A DNA stretch of 64,000 bases, taken from assembly GCF_051020985.1 (NCBI RefSeq), contig NC_135010.1, positions 8,740,001 through 8,804,000 on the forward strand. Direction: 5' to 3'. Under the pieces are notes generated by a model. That model was not told the DNA's origin. It did no database searches and saw only the letters and a program-made list of their open reading frames with translations. This document shows, piece after piece, positions 24,471 to 37,440 of the stretch. The stretch comes from Nomia melanderi. Lineage: Eukaryota > Arthropoda > Insecta > Hymenoptera > Halictidae. The translations under genes and the position numbers were made by a program. The number at the start of each line of letters is the position of its first letter. Position 1 is the first letter of the stretch.

Positions 24471-26600
24471 GATCCCCATTCAAGTCCAGGATCGGACGAT
24501 GCTTGATGCCTGTGATCTATTCGTTACCGTTTAGAGGCGCTAGATGCTCGTAAACTCTCATCAGAGATCGAATCGAGCCTGCTTTGCCGAGTGGAAAGAA
24601 GTGGTACTGGATGCGGCGGGTTAATTCGCGAGTGATGAGCTGCCTCGTACTCGCTCTTTCTCCACCCCGCCGCTTTATCCCTGTTCTATACGCTCAATTT
24701 CACGTCTGCTTCTCTTTCCACCCAACTGTTCGGTTCCTACGGTGACCACATTCGTCAGGGCCCTCTTAAGCCTCCTACACACATTGAAACATATTACGAT
24801 GCACGCACTAAATCCTAACTTTCGTGAAACCTGCATCAGCATCAATTTGCCTCGCTTCCATTGTATATCCCAGTAAATAACAACACAAGAATCCAGCTGT
24901 AACAAACATACACGATTCCACAAAGTGCAACAAAACACCACAAAACGGAGAATTATCAGTCAGTGCTTAATCGATATTCCGCGCGTCGTAAACGCCTCGA
25001 TTCTCTTTTCGCGTGGCTGGCCCCTAGACTATTAATAGTACCGCGTCAGTGTAATCGCTTCTATTATAAAACCGTGTATATCTAGACTTCCCCGTCGCTC
25101 TTATCGAGTATCGCAGCTCCGCTACAAACGTATGTTATCTTATCTTCAACCCGAACGTCTTGTTACAACATTCCTGATTCTTCCCCGTCTATCGTACAAC
25201 GTCGGATGCTGATGCCAACTGGCAGCTGCCGAACTATTATACCCACGTTGCAACGTACGCGATAAAACCTAAGACGCGTTGCACGCATCGCAACATGTTT
25301 TTACGTGTGTAGGGGGCTTTACACGCGAGTAGGGCCCGGGCTCGATGTCTGCGCGGCGTCGGGTTCCCACGGACGGGGCCGGGAGGAGTTCTTTCGAGTT
25401 TGAAAACACGGCAATCAGTGTAACCGCTTCTGCCGCGGAGCGCTATGCGTACATACATATGTATATATCTGCCCCCCATCCAGCGCCAAGAACATTGTGC
25501 GGTCGTGCGTTTTCTTTCCTCGGCGGACAGCGCGACGTCGTTGCCCATGTCGAAGCGTTTTTATCCAGCGACGGAGGGAGGGGCGGCGGAGGACGGGGGT
25601 GGAACGGAGGGGGGAACGTTGATTGCTCGCATTGACCGCTCTCCTTTGGGACCATGAGAAATCAGCCTCCACCAATGTTAGACACGATGTTGTAAAACTT
25701 GTCTCTCGTTTTCATTCAGCCCGGATTCCGGGCCGGCGGGAGACGCTCTCGGGTACTTTGTACCCGACCGCGAAGCGGACTGACGCCACAGGTAATTTAC
25801 GGCACCGCCGAGACTCTTGTGGGTTCACGGGCGCAAATTAGGCGCGCCGCTGCTCGTCCTACTTGTACTAATACGGGCCGGAGTTATGGAATTCGGTTTC
25901 TTTAGACTTTCTCGGGGTATCCGGGATTTTTGGCCCGGGCTCGTTATACGGTCGACATCGAGTGATTCCGTTTTGATGGGTTAATGGGACGGGGATGTGG
26001 ACGTTCGCTTGTACCGCGGTGAAAGGGAGCTGTAAAGTTTCGTCTTTTCGTTATGCCTCTTAATCAACGGATTCTTGGTTAACTCGGTGCGTCTTCATTT
26101 TCTTTATTTCGTTGTCGTCTTATTCTGTTATTTGGTACATTGTGCATTAACACTGGAACTACCGAACGGATCGAAATGACTCATTCTAGATTTCTTTTCG
26201 CGATTATCAAAAAGTAGCAGATGCTTCTCTGAGTTATTAAAGAAACTGATTTGGCAATATGCGAATTGAACAATGAATCAAATAAAGTCTCAATAGATGC
26301 ACTCTTGAAGTTTCTATAGATAACTTTCAAAAAATCAATTTCAGTGCTCGGTAGTTTCAGTGTTAATATATTATATATTACTATACTAATATTGAGAATT
26401 ATCGTTCCTAATGTCAAAAGAAACTTCTAGGAATCTCTCGAAAAAGCTAGCCATCTTCAAGGCATCAACGAAATGTCACCCATTTCATCTTCACTACTAT
26501 CCGACCAGAAGTTACATTGAAACCCCACGCATAAACGCAGCGAACAACGTCCACTCGCGCAAACAACATCCCCTCGTTCGCCGTCACGTCTCCCCAAGAA
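24471..26600. other. weak islands, GC island, AT valley
   Basis: A moderate GC segment lies at 24470-24700, an A/C-leaning stretch near 24850-24960, and a clear island at about 25300-26030 with a G-rich tract at 25576-25614. A G/T-rich to AT-rich valley follows to 26600. A 12-bp palindrome atacatatgtat lies at 25453-25464. No gene is seen. Confidence 0.55.
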
Positions 26601-28240
26601 CACGAACCTCCGTACCCTAGTCGCATCCGAGCGCGCTCCCTTCCAAGAATCCCCTGAGTCGCGTGTCAAAGACACCTCAGCCGTCGAATAGGATGACGAA
26701 CGCGTCATTAGAAGTCGCAACGATCTCCCGCCGCCCGACATCCCTCCTCCGGATGTGAAAATGTTAAAGGAGCCTCGAGCGGAAGTGTTCCCCGGCGGCC
26801 GCGCGGGGCACGTCCCGATGATTCATTCTCCCACAATCGCGCCGGTATCGGCGTCGCGGCTCCGCTGACGACCCGGTGACTAACGCCGCGGCAACTGTGT
26901 CGCTCGCTGTACCCACCACCACCGGCGGCGGCGGCGGCGTGTATCGGCGTTCCGAGCCGATGGCGCAACGCAGGCTTTATTCTCGACTTTTACACGCGAC
27001 TCCGACCGATGTAAAATCGGTAGAACCGTATGTACGTGTACACGTAGATATACGAACAGTCGAGCGGAAAGAGAAACGGAAAGAACGAATGAATACGAAG
27101 AAGAGGAGGAAGAAGAAGAAGAAGAAGAAGAAGAAGAAGAAGAAGAAGAAAGAAGGAAGACAGAGATAGAAGCCCCGCGGTTCGCCGCGTGAGCGGTGCA
27201 CGACGGTGGCTCGTACGGGTCTCGTCCGCGCGTGGGTGGAGACCTTCCACGAGATACGCCGGGAAATACGTGGCAGCCGGCGCGGTGGTAGGCCGTAATC
27301 GAATCGGCGGGTAATTACTCGATAGTCGCCGGTGTCATTCATATATCTCCCGGGGGCGAATTGGTGTGTGTCGCATGAGTCGAGCGATACCCGGAGCAGG
27401 TAAATAAACGGCCGCGGGATTTGCCGAGCGCGACTTGCCGCGGCGATCGGTATCGGCCGGGCCCGTGGAGGCCCGATCGTATCGGTGAGCGCGCGGGCGT
27501 CGCGTAAACGGCGATAAGGCGAGAACTAGCTCGTAAGTTTCCGCTTCGCGGCTGCTACCCAAAGCGATCGGCTCCCCCGGCCCGCCCCGAGCCGCTTGTA
27601 ACCCCGCGGGTCGGCCGTCGTTGCCTCGCGAGGGCCGCTCCGATCTCTTAATTGATGGACGAGGGACGCGGGGACGCGGGACGCGGCTGCCTCGTTACCT
27701 CCCGGTGTATACTGCCGCCGCCGCTGCTGCTGCTTTCTCTGATATTGTTTACTCGGTTTTTCCGTGCCGCGACTCCGATCACCGTCGCCGCTCGGTTTAT
27801 GTTTATTGAGAGGGATTGCGCGCGGAACGATACGAGCGCGCAATGATCGCGGAGTTTTTTGAAAGTCACGCTGGCTCGGATAAGCGCTCGGTTTTATTGA
27901 GTCTGATTGTTTGACTCATGGTATTGCTCGGTGTTAGTCATACAGCGTGTTGAGGGGTTTTTATGATAGCTTGCTCTCGCGGAATAGCGTGCAGTTCATT
28001 CTGCTGTGGTTTCGGGGAGCCTTGTAATATAATTTTTCACTTTTCTGAGTGGTTTCATCGTGTGATCACTCTTCATGTAAATTTGTAATAACATTGAGAA
28101 TATACAAACTATCGAAACGAAGTTAATAAAGTTCAACCGTTTACTTTACCTCTAATACCCATCCTCACAGAGGTTCCTCCGTTCCAACAAAATAAATTCA
28201 CCACTCCCACACTTTAAAAAGTTCAATCACCAGCCGAAAT
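26601..28240. other. GC island with (GAA)n, then skew-switching valley
   Basis: The island at about 26600-27880 carries short (GGC)n and (GCC)n runs near 26925 and 27714 and a (GAA)n tract. In the valley, 27901-27960 has 19 G and 8 C, while 28141-28200 has 4 G and 19 C. The Lys-rich and Phe/Leu-rich frames around 27100 are products of the GAA repeat. Confidence 0.6.
27107..27151 (+). repeat. (GAA)n microsatellite in a purine tract
   Basis: About 14 GAA units form the core of a longer pure-purine stretch (about 27097-27170). GAA tracts can form triplex DNA, but no function is implied here. Frames through it encode polylysine or, on the other strand, polyphenylalanine/leucine. Confidence 0.9.
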
Positions 28241-29740
28241 ATTCTTCGGACACCAATAATATCCAAGACATGCCGCGGTACGGCTGCGGAATTAGCATAA
28301 ATCACGGTAGGAGCGTAATAAACCGCATCCTGCGGGGGGAGCGGACGCGTCATTCGGTTGAATCGCGAGCGGAACCGGCCGGGCCCGCGACGACCCGGTA
28401 TGGTCGCGTCCGCGTACGCGTACGCATCTAATATGCGATTGCTCAAGCTCCTGGTGGCTTCCTCCCCGGTGGTAAGCTCGTTTCCGCTGACCATTTAGGG
28501 TCAGCGGGGGTTGACAGAGGTCGTGTTCCAATTACTCAAGATCCTCTCGATGGGGCACCCACCTCCACCTCCACCTTCATCTCCATCTTTGCCCTCGTGT
28601 TTCGCAGCCGTCGCGAGGATGCAACAGCGGCCGAGACGACAATCGAGAGGTGGGAGGACAAACGATCGTTTACCTACGTGCGTCGCCTCGCCCCGGCCCG
28701 ACCCGCTCGTATTATGTTGTACGCCGTGGTGGCATCGGCCGTTTCGCCACCGCTCTTCGCGCGACGCCGCGGGAAACCCGCGGGACCGGGCTCTCCCGCT
28801 TCGACGTAATTTGATTTCGTATCAACGACCCATTGTCTGCCGGCTCTTCATAAACTTCGGGCCCGGCGAACGGCGTGGCGACGCGCGACTGTTTTAACAC
28901 CTCCCCTCGCAGGGCTGCGGCGTTTCCGCGTGTCGCCTTTTCTTGGGTTCTTCGCGCGGTGCTGGAAACGATGCATGCTGTTCATGTATCTTGCGGTTCG
29001 TGGGTGAATATTGTAACTGGTTGATCCGAGGTTTGGGCGTTGGTTGATGTTGTTCTTGCACGCTCTCGGGGAGTTTGCTTTGGGAATGAAGATTTGAAGG
29101 TATCTTCTCGGGGTAATATTGTTTAGAGGTATCTTAGGAGAAATTTCTGTAAAGATGAATTAATAGATACTTCTGTAGAGAATTGTTTAGGGGATGATAT
29201 TTTTATTAGCATAGATTCAGTTGAGGATAAATTCCAGACAGAAATGTTTAAGAATTTCTTAAGGGATGTTTTTACAGAGACAAAATCGCGTGTGGGTGGA
29301 CTTGATTTTTACTAATTGGAGACTATATAATTCCCGGAAAAAGCTTGCTGTGGTATTCCCATATAAGACGCTTTACGGTTCATGTTTATAGCGAGTGCCG
29401 TTAATGGATCTCGCGAAGTGTATTATTCCACCGAGAGGAAATAAGAAGTTAATGCCAAGCGGTATTGTTTGATCTAATAAATAACGTTAAGGACTTAATA
29501 ACAATAAAGACACGCAAATCAGCGTTGCGATTTTTAGGGAACTTTATCTCCCGGTTATTACGTCGATCATTTCTCTCGTTTTTCGTGGGCAATCGACATG
29601 AATTCCATCGTAAACCCTCGCCAACAGCACAATCCGTTCTATCCTTTCGTTTACGACCCGTTCCCCGATTCATCGAGATCGGGGCTCGAGCGATACGAAA
29701 ACAGGAGACCTATTCCAACACGCTTTAGAAAACATCATGG
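28241..29740. other. GC island then AT valley
   Basis: The island spans about 28240-29000 and includes a hexanucleotide run at 28556-28591. The following valley is G/T-rich from about 29000 to 29280. Short frames on both strands are unrecognised. Confidence 0.6.
28556..28591 (+). repeat. degenerate CCACCT-type hexamer repeat
   Basis: Repeated ccacct/tcatct hexamers run for about 36 bases at the left of a plus-strand frame. It is a simple-sequence tract without recognised function. Confidence 0.7.
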
Positions 29741-31550
29741 GCAATAAATAGTTGTATAGAGAATACTGGGCCCGTTTCCGGGGGCCCGTGTGAACAGAAG
29801 CCGACACGCCGTTTGTGGATCCGCCGACAACCCGATGGTATCTCTTTATTCGATTTTTCGGCCGTCATCCGAGCAGAGCTTTTGATTTCCGACGTTCGCC
29901 GTGAAGCATTTTAGACGGGCCGCGTTACGAGGCAGTAAAAAAGGAAAGCCGCGTGAATCGTTGGCCAATTAAAGAGACCGATTCGTGCGGCGAAAAATAT
30001 TGGCCGTAAAACGTCGCGTTACATCAACGCTTAACGATTGTCCCTCGCCTTCTGGTCTTGGCGCGGTCTCCGGGGAAAAAAGAATGTATCGAGGAGAAAT
30101 TAATTTGTGAGGAACGCTTCGGGGAACCGGGCAAGATTTTATGGACGCCGTGTATATTATAATTGTCTATTCGCAGGTCTCTGATACTAGTGGCGCGGAC
30201 ACGCGAAAGTCTGCTGTGAGTCTTGTACTTTATGAAAATGAATGTTCTTGATAAGAATTATTTCTTATTATTCCGAAAACTATTTATTATTGCTTCAAAC
30301 ATTCAATAACTACACAGAAAAACCACTAGCATTAAAAGAATATTATAAAAAATTGATTTGCATGAATATTACTATTTGTAATAACTTTTATATTTCCGCG
30401 TTTTTATATACTACGATTATTCCGAAATACATTGGTAGTTGTAATGATGTTATAACTCAATATTAAGATATTCTAAAAACAAGTTGCAGATGGAAATGGA
30501 AGAAAAACAAGGGTAGTAAAAGTATGAACGATTATCTGTTCTCATTTGGTAACCCCGGTACGTGAGAGGTCAGCGAATAAAATATTTTTCGAGGAAACGC
30601 GAATTTCACAAGTCGGCTCTCGGATAGCGTGGCGAGGGAACGGCGTGCACCGTCTCGTCTCGGCGCGAGCATAACGGCGAGAGTCGCCCACGCCACTTCC
30701 AGCCATGATCAAGGAACAATGTATAACAGTTTCTTCATGGTTGTCTCGTCAAATCAAGTATTAGTCATCTGCCAGGAACGAGATTCAGTGAATGTACCAG
30801 TACGAGCGCGCGCGCGCGCACGCTGGCGCGCTCCTTTTCAAGCACCGAGGCACCGGTTTCCGGTTTCCATTCCCCCTTTCCTGTGAATCTCACCGTCGAG
30901 GCGGGCCCAGGCGTATTGCAAAATTATCGCCGCCGCGGAATCGTTCATTCCCACCGGCCGCACCGTTTCTCGATTCCGCTCGGAATAGAAATGTCTTCGA
31001 TTGATAAATCGCTCGGCCGCGCCGCGGGAAATAATTGAAAGAACGTTTCGGCATTGTTCGAGCGAAACGATGACGGTTTTCGCTAATTTGCGAGTCGTGT
31101 GCATTACTATACTTCCTATGCAGGCTTTAACTCCTTGGAATCCCGGTGTCGGCCGACTCTATATCTCTCGGGTTTCATGAACGCTGTTTTTTCGTAATTT
31201 ATGGCGACTTTGATCGATGCAATGAAGCGAATTATATTGTAATTCATTATCTACCTTCCAATCGTTTCGTTTTGTACACCTCTGTATATCGTATGTATTT
31301 TTAATTAACGTTTCAAGTAATACGTATCTCCTTGTGAATCTAAATTATGAACCATAGATATAATTGCAATTCATTGCAACAAGAAGTTCAGTATATAGTG
31401 AGATGAAGATTACACACAACTTAAACCATTCTCCAAGTATTCCTTCGCAAACGGAAAGAATAAACTAATTAACCTCCAAACCATTTTACAAACACAAAAG
31501 AAACTTCGATCACTAACGAAAACCCACCCCTTCACCAAACATCTTCCATC
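29741..31550. other. two islands separated by an AT valley
   Basis: The islands are at about 29750-30130 and 30590-31090, the second with a (GC)n run. The AT valley between is very T/A-rich. After 31090 the strand drifts to A/C-rich: 31501-31560 has 23 C and 3 G. No gene is seen. Confidence 0.6.
30806..30821 (+). repeat. (GC)n alternating tract
   Basis: An alternating G/C run of about 14-16 bases, a purine-pyrimidine alternation of the kind that can adopt Z-DNA. It lies in a CpG-rich island. Confidence 0.8.
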
Positions 31551-32690
31551 TTTCCTCGATCCCAAAGATCGCAGCCTCTTCAGCGAAGCGTCAATCGATC
31601 GACGTGAAAATGTCTGGTTGCATCATCGACGAACCCACCCACGAAGTAACGCAATCGGCGATCGCGGAACCACCTAGCCAATGATGTACGCCGACTAATC
31701 CAGCCGTGGGACCACGGGAAACCGCGTGGTGCTCGAAAATTCGTGCGAAGATTGGCCTTGACGGGTCATCGCCGGTGCCCAACGAGGTGCGCCTATCAGT
31801 GACGTATTGACAGACGTGAACAAATGACAGTGCACAGCTGGAGGGGCAGGGGTATTGGCCAAGGGGTGGGAGGAGTGTTGCCAGGCGGAGAGCCGGTAAC
31901 AAAGCTGGTACGGGCCCTGGGTGAATCGGTGCCCGGGCACCGAGCATTATCATATTATGCTCGTTTGTAACTACAAATTGAGTTACCCCCGCGCGGGCCC
32001 CGCGGCACGCCGGGCCCCGGCCCGGGCTCTGAGATATATATCTCGGCACTGTCAGCCCGCGAACGATAGCCCGCGATCGATACCCTTCGGGCAGCACCCT
32101 CCGTTAGGGATCAACCTGCCGTTCTGGGGAATCACCCGCGGGTGGGCCCCGGTCCGCCTCGGAGCGTCGATCTTCTCGTTTCCTTGCGGTCAAAGGTGAA
32201 TGACGCCCGACCGCGTATGAACCAGACGATGCGGACCGATAAGATTTGTCCGTGATGCCGGTGCGACTATGAGAAGTAATGGAGGTTAGGATTTTCTCGA
32301 GGATTTTGAATAGTTATCTTGGAAACTTTGAGGAACATATTAGAATTGAAGTAAGATAGATGTTGATGTTAATGGGTGGAATTGATTAAAGTAACGTTGG
32401 GGAAACGGTTTCTATATTATTTTATATTCGGGGATCGAATGAGACTTAGCTGTGACCGTAATAGGTTGATTCGTGGTTTTTATAATTTACATCGGTGTTT
32501 GAAAAGGAAGACAGCTAGGAGATGGGATATTAAAGTTTAGAGATTTCTATTTTATTTGCTCTTGATCGTATCTCGTTATTCATGGAACAGAATGTAATCA
32601 GGGAATATCGAAGTTCTTGCAAACTTTCCCTTATAAACCCAGAACATCCGTGGAATTCCGAAAACTTGCAGAAACATCGTCGGAGCGTAC
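31551..32690. other. GC island with palindromes, then G-skewed valley
   Basis: The island (about 31560-32280) has a 168-codon minus frame (31591-32097) without a recognisable domain and a cluster of dyad-symmetric sequences. The valley begins strongly G-skewed: 32341-32400 has 18 G and 1 C. Confidence 0.55.
31927..32044. other. cluster of three dyad-symmetric sequences
   Basis: A perfect 16-bp palindrome cggtgcccgggcaccg (31927-31942) overlaps by two bases a 7-bp stem with a 9-base loop (31941-31947 with 31957-31963). A perfect 14-bp palindrome gagatatatatctc follows at 32031-32044. Such density could mark protein-binding sites, but I cannot name a factor. Confidence 0.75.
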
Positions 32691-33840
32691 AATGTGAACG
32701 TCGCCACGGTAGAATGTGGCGCGCAGTTATGACAAAGATTTTAACGACGCCAGTGTAAATAATTTTACGACGGTCAGCGAACAGATTTTAAATAACGCCC
32801 GTAAATATCTTGTGACAAATAAAAGGGGGCTAATGGCGCGTGTAACGAGTACGGGCTACCGAGGCCCGCCGCTGACGGGAGGGGGGTGGGGGGAGGAATG
32901 ACGCGGGCCCAGGTTTTGCGGTGTATAAATCATTCGGCGCGGGTAGAATCGTATCGGGGCCCCGATTCGAAAGTACAACGCTTGTCAAATTGCTAAACGG
33001 TTAATAATACGTCCCGCGGTACTACTTTCCGCTCCTTGTTCCGTCGGGGCTTTCTTCCACGATTTCGCCGGGGCACCGAACCGACCGCCGTCGGGCAACC
33101 GGGCACGCGTGATTTAAGGCGCATCGTAAATAGATAATAATAAATCGGCGTCGTGGCGCCCATTTGCTTCGGGACCAATTTGTTAGGATCGTTCGGCCTC
33201 GCGACCCGAATATATACACTAGGACGCCGCCGCCGCCGCCGCGCCGCGGCTATTTTTCATGTGCCCCGGGACCAAGCTGATTTATTTTGGCACGAACGAA
33301 CGCGCGCCGTCGCGCCCCCGGCGAATTATGTGAATCCGCTACGGCAACACGCTCGTAATCCTGCGGGATCGCATCGCTGCGCCCTGTTGACCGTTCTCAC
33401 GAGGAACGACGGTGTTCCTGATGTAACATTCCCATTGTACAACGATTCATTCCTGAAACAAGGTACCGCTCTTTTTAGTCGGCCCCGTGGAACCTGTCGT
33501 TCCTCTTTTTGGGCCCGTTTCAACACGCCCGTTTTTAACACGCGAAAACCACGAATTTTGGGTACGCTTGTGTGCACTTTATTATGGTTTGCCGTTAACT
33601 TGGGATTGCGAGTCTTCGTGTAGTCTGTGTTTGTGTTTGAGCGATGGAAAGATTGATTTGATAAGCCTGTTAATAAGTATTTATAGTATTTTGAAGTTTC
33701 ATCGTAAGGAGTCTTCTATTGGGAATTGTTTTTTAAGGAAAGGAGAGGTGATTAGATGTCATGTCTATAGGGGATGGTTTAGTCGGAAGATGCGTTTTAA
33801 AATGTAATTTTTGAGTTTGAATGTATCAGTTTTCGACAGT
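32691..33840. other. GC island with CGC run
   Basis: The island runs about 32690-33600 and contains G runs at 32877-32895 and a (CGC)n at 33222-33248. A 156-codon plus frame (33153-33623) spans it without recognisable content. The right flank (33600-33830) is G/T-rich. Confidence 0.6.
33222..33248 (+). repeat. (CGC)n microsatellite
   Basis: About six CGC units followed by a slightly broken continuation, in a CpG-rich island. Confidence 0.8.
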
Positions 33841-35920
33841 TGACTCACGGCGGTAGAAACAGGAGGCTGATGTCGTCTGTTTGGCGATCACGGCGCGAAA
33901 ACGGAGAATTTTCATTGAAGGGGCACCGGCGAATCGTGGGAAAGATGGAATGTGGTCATATAAAGTACATGAGACGGTACGCAACAAGGCGATCCGCTAA
34001 ATGGGTTTCTACTTGTAACTCAGGGGATGGACCCTGTCTCATGGACAGACACCGTGCGTCTTCCTTTAATGTCCCCACCGGCAGCACAATGTGAAACCCA
34101 CTCACGACAACTTTATTAGAGAGAGTCGCGGGTACATCGCGGTGCTCCGCGCTTCAGACTGCAACAACGCTCGTAACTATCGCCCAGAGGGACCGTTCCG
34201 TCTTTCACCTTGTTAAACATTTTTTTTATCCGAGATCGCGAGAGGAAACCGTTCCCCGAATGATATCCAATAATTCTCCGCTGATGCCGTTTAACCCCCG
34301 TATCATGATTTCTCCCGCAGCTACGCTCACCGGACCATCTCCGTAACATAATAAACATTACGTTCAATGCGAAAATTTCGCCAACTATTCGACATTTAAT
34401 AAAACCAACCAATTTATTCCCTAGCAACTGCGCGAACATCTGCGACGCGAAGATAAATCCATAATAATTTAGCATTGCTTACGCAACTGGAACCATCCGC
34501 TCGACAATTTTCACTCAACCGGAGAACAACTTTGCTCAGGCACTCCGGAAAATGGCTACGAGTTTCACAGATTCCAAACTGCAGGTAACGCAAAAATGAG
34601 GTCCCGGCCGATTCATTCCGCATCCAACGACTTCCCGCAAACAATTAAGTGGAATAGCGCTTGAGGGGCCAGACACGTTGCCCGGCAGGTTCGCGACAGG
34701 GGCTAGAGCCGCCCATCGACAGCTGATTTGTTTATGATGATAAGATTCCACCGGGCAGGTTGGCCGGTGTTAAACGGCGCTCGTGAAAGCGCCGAGAATC
34801 CGCGGCGAGCGTGGCGTTAACGATGTGTAACGAAGTAGTCGAACGGAGCGTCAATCGTCGTAAAGCATCCGAGGTGCGATCCTGACGCGTAGCCAATGTT
34901 GTAACCGTACCCGGGTTGAGCAACGGCCAGGGGGACGCGGGACGGGGCCGCATCGCTGGAAGCTAAATGAAAATTTCTCCCCGTTACACATAACGCACGA
35001 CGGAGACGGGACTGAAAGTCGGTTCGTAGCGACGATTGCTGGGTGCGTGAGAGACGTTCCATTATCTCGATTGGCAGTTTTCGAGAGGATTAATCGCGCG
35101 ATGCCGGGAAGGAAGGACAACGACGTTGAATGGCGTCGCGTCGCGGCGTGTCAAGCGGGAACGGCCGCGAAATCCCCGATTGTAATGAAGAAGGATGCGC
35201 CGCGCTAGCTGGGATACTGTCTCGCACGTCCATTCCACGCGAAAACCACCGCGGGCTCTCGCGGCCCGTGTCAATTTTACGTTACACCATGATTGCTTCC
35301 TTGTACAGCAGTAGTGGCTGACCGGTGAAACTCGAATTAAAATCCTGATCGCGACTGGATGATAATAACGAGCCGCGTCGGCGGTACTAATAGCTTGACA
35401 GCTGCGGATCATCGATTTCTACTGTGAACCGAATTTATTTGTGACTTGGTTTCTTAAAATGTTTATTCCGGGGAAAGTAGTTGCCGTTTCAGACTAGTTG
35501 CTTTGAGGTTATGGTGAAATTTCGAAGAAAAAAAATTTCTTGGGGATTGGGATTCGAACTTGGGTACTTTGGTTTGTCAGCGACGTGGCTGATATGTTGA
35601 GCTGAAGCAATTTAGGTTACTCTGTGCTACGTCTGTTGTATATATTGTTTGGGAAATAGAATTTTAATTGAATGTTTAATGGAGAGATGATACATATGTC
35701 TTATTTTTATATAAAGTTACATTTTCTATTTACTCGTAATAATTTAATCATTGACTAACAACAAGTGAAATTCTTTAAGTTGATGGAGCATTACTCCCAA
35801 TAGTTTACTTCGAGAATGTACTTCGAAGGAGTAAGATATTACTGAGACACGATCAGCTAGGGGCTAATAAGATCTTCAAAGAAGTATCATCTTAATTGTT
35901 TTAATCGAAACTACTGTTGC
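33841..35920. other. adjoining islands then AT valley with tRNA-like relic
   Basis: Moderately GC-rich DNA covers about 33840-35410, with a dip near 34350-34470. The valley after 35410 carries a tRNA-like sequence on the minus strand. No protein-coding gene is recognised. Confidence 0.6.
35528..35612 (-). other. tRNA-like relic with A/B-box spacing and T run
   Basis: On the minus strand an A-box-like agctcaacata (35593-35603) lies about 32 bases before a B-box-like aagttcgaatccc (35549-35561), the spacing found in tRNA genes. A run of eight T, a potential Pol III terminator, follows at 35528-35535. The T-stem and acceptor stem do not pair properly, so it is not a functional tRNA. It may be a tRNA pseudogene or a SINE head. 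Confidence 0.35.
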
Positions 35921-37440
35921 ATCATCGGAAGAGGCGAACGATTCCCCGGGCTGATTTGTTCGGGATCGAAACAAGAAGCGTCGTAAGTATCGAGCACAAA
36001 TAATGGGTTCGCGGTCGTCGAGGCAAATCGTTAGAAACAATCGACGGATCTATCGATCATGTTACAATCGGTTGTTCAGCGATCGATCATTTCGCCGTTG
36101 CACGAAATCGCCGAGCAAGATCGGCGTGAACTGGTGCTAGAGAAACTCCCGGAGGGCTCTGTAAAGCATCCGGCGCTCGATTGTTGCACTCGACACTCGA
36201 ATTACTTGTCATCGGGCTTTTTAATTTATCATCGGTGCCGGGCCGAGTTCGCTTGGATTTTTTCTATCAGTTGATTTGCGGCCCAGGGTCGTCGGAGGTT
36301 AAAGAGAAATTTTTCGTAGAATATTTACGATCTGCCGTGCTTCGTCCACTTAATTAGGCATAGGCTGAGGGAATGAGACGTTAGAAAGCGGTCGCTGGGT
36401 ACAATAAACCTCTGATTACTTCCCAACACGTATCAGTCCTTCGTCGTTGTTGAATGCTCGTTCGCGTGTAGATAAAAAGGGTGTGATTCTACATAAAAAA
36501 GTAAGAATAGAAAGTAATACGGTATAAAAACATTGAATTAATGTTTGTGTTGTTAGATTATATGATTGTTTAGCGAGGTAATAAGTAACTATTCGTCACT
36601 ATCGAAGACTTTTCATTCGTATCATTCGGAAAACTTTGAACGCCACGAGGAAAACAGTTTTTCTGGCGAACAGGAATCTTGTTCTCATTGGTAGCCGCGC
36701 AGTGACGTGAAAATTCTTCAACATCTATTCATTCCAATCCTCTCCATTTTTCTGAATCGAAAGGCGACAAACCAGCACGCGATCAAACCTGACCACTCAA
36801 GGTTTTCCAACCCGAGGATGCCGACTGTTCACGCTTTATCTAATTTCCATTTATATGGACAGATTTTTCCGTATACCTGGAAAGTAGCTATTAATCAATG
36901 GAACATGCGTGCGACGTTACAAGAAGCGCAACGGTTCGCCGTCGTTTTTCCACAGCGGGATGGAAAATATCGTCGAGCGGGAAATCGTAAATGTTACAGT
37001 CGCAAGTTTCCATATTCAGTCGAAAGATCTTGCAAAGCAAGATTATGCAAGTATATTCCGTGTTCAACCCCGTTATTGATTTCCATCGATCACGCATGTT
37101 TATACCTTTACTGTTAGCTTCTAATTCGCAACATATATTCCAATAAACATTTCAACGAACCTTTATACTATATATAAACAAACGCATACATTCAATTACT
37201 TTAATCCTAAAAAATTCGCGAAGCAAACACTAAGAACTAAACACTACGAACCATAAAAAAGTAAAAAAGAAAATCCTGAATATTGCATTCTTAGCCAACT
37301 CCTTCGAATTCACCACAAACTACACCATTAATTACAACGCAGACTCCATCCCACAATAACATTCACAAAATCCACCTTGCACAACCACGAACACCCCGTG
37401 CCAGCAATTTCAATCATAGATCACTGTAACAATCCACACC
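35921..37440. other. small island and long AT valley
   Basis: A small GC island lies at about 35930-36290. The following valley is mixed, with a weak island near 36600-37080 and an A/C-rich stretch at 37090-37440. No gene is seen. Confidence 0.6.

Noticed and set aside
26977..27342. Frames with long polyphenylalanine/leucine or polylysine
   Set aside because: These are translations of the (GAA)n microsatellite in different frames.
31591..32097. 168-codon minus-strand open frame
   Set aside because: It spans the palindrome cluster and GC-rich DNA, with no domain, signal peptide or membrane segment that I recognise.
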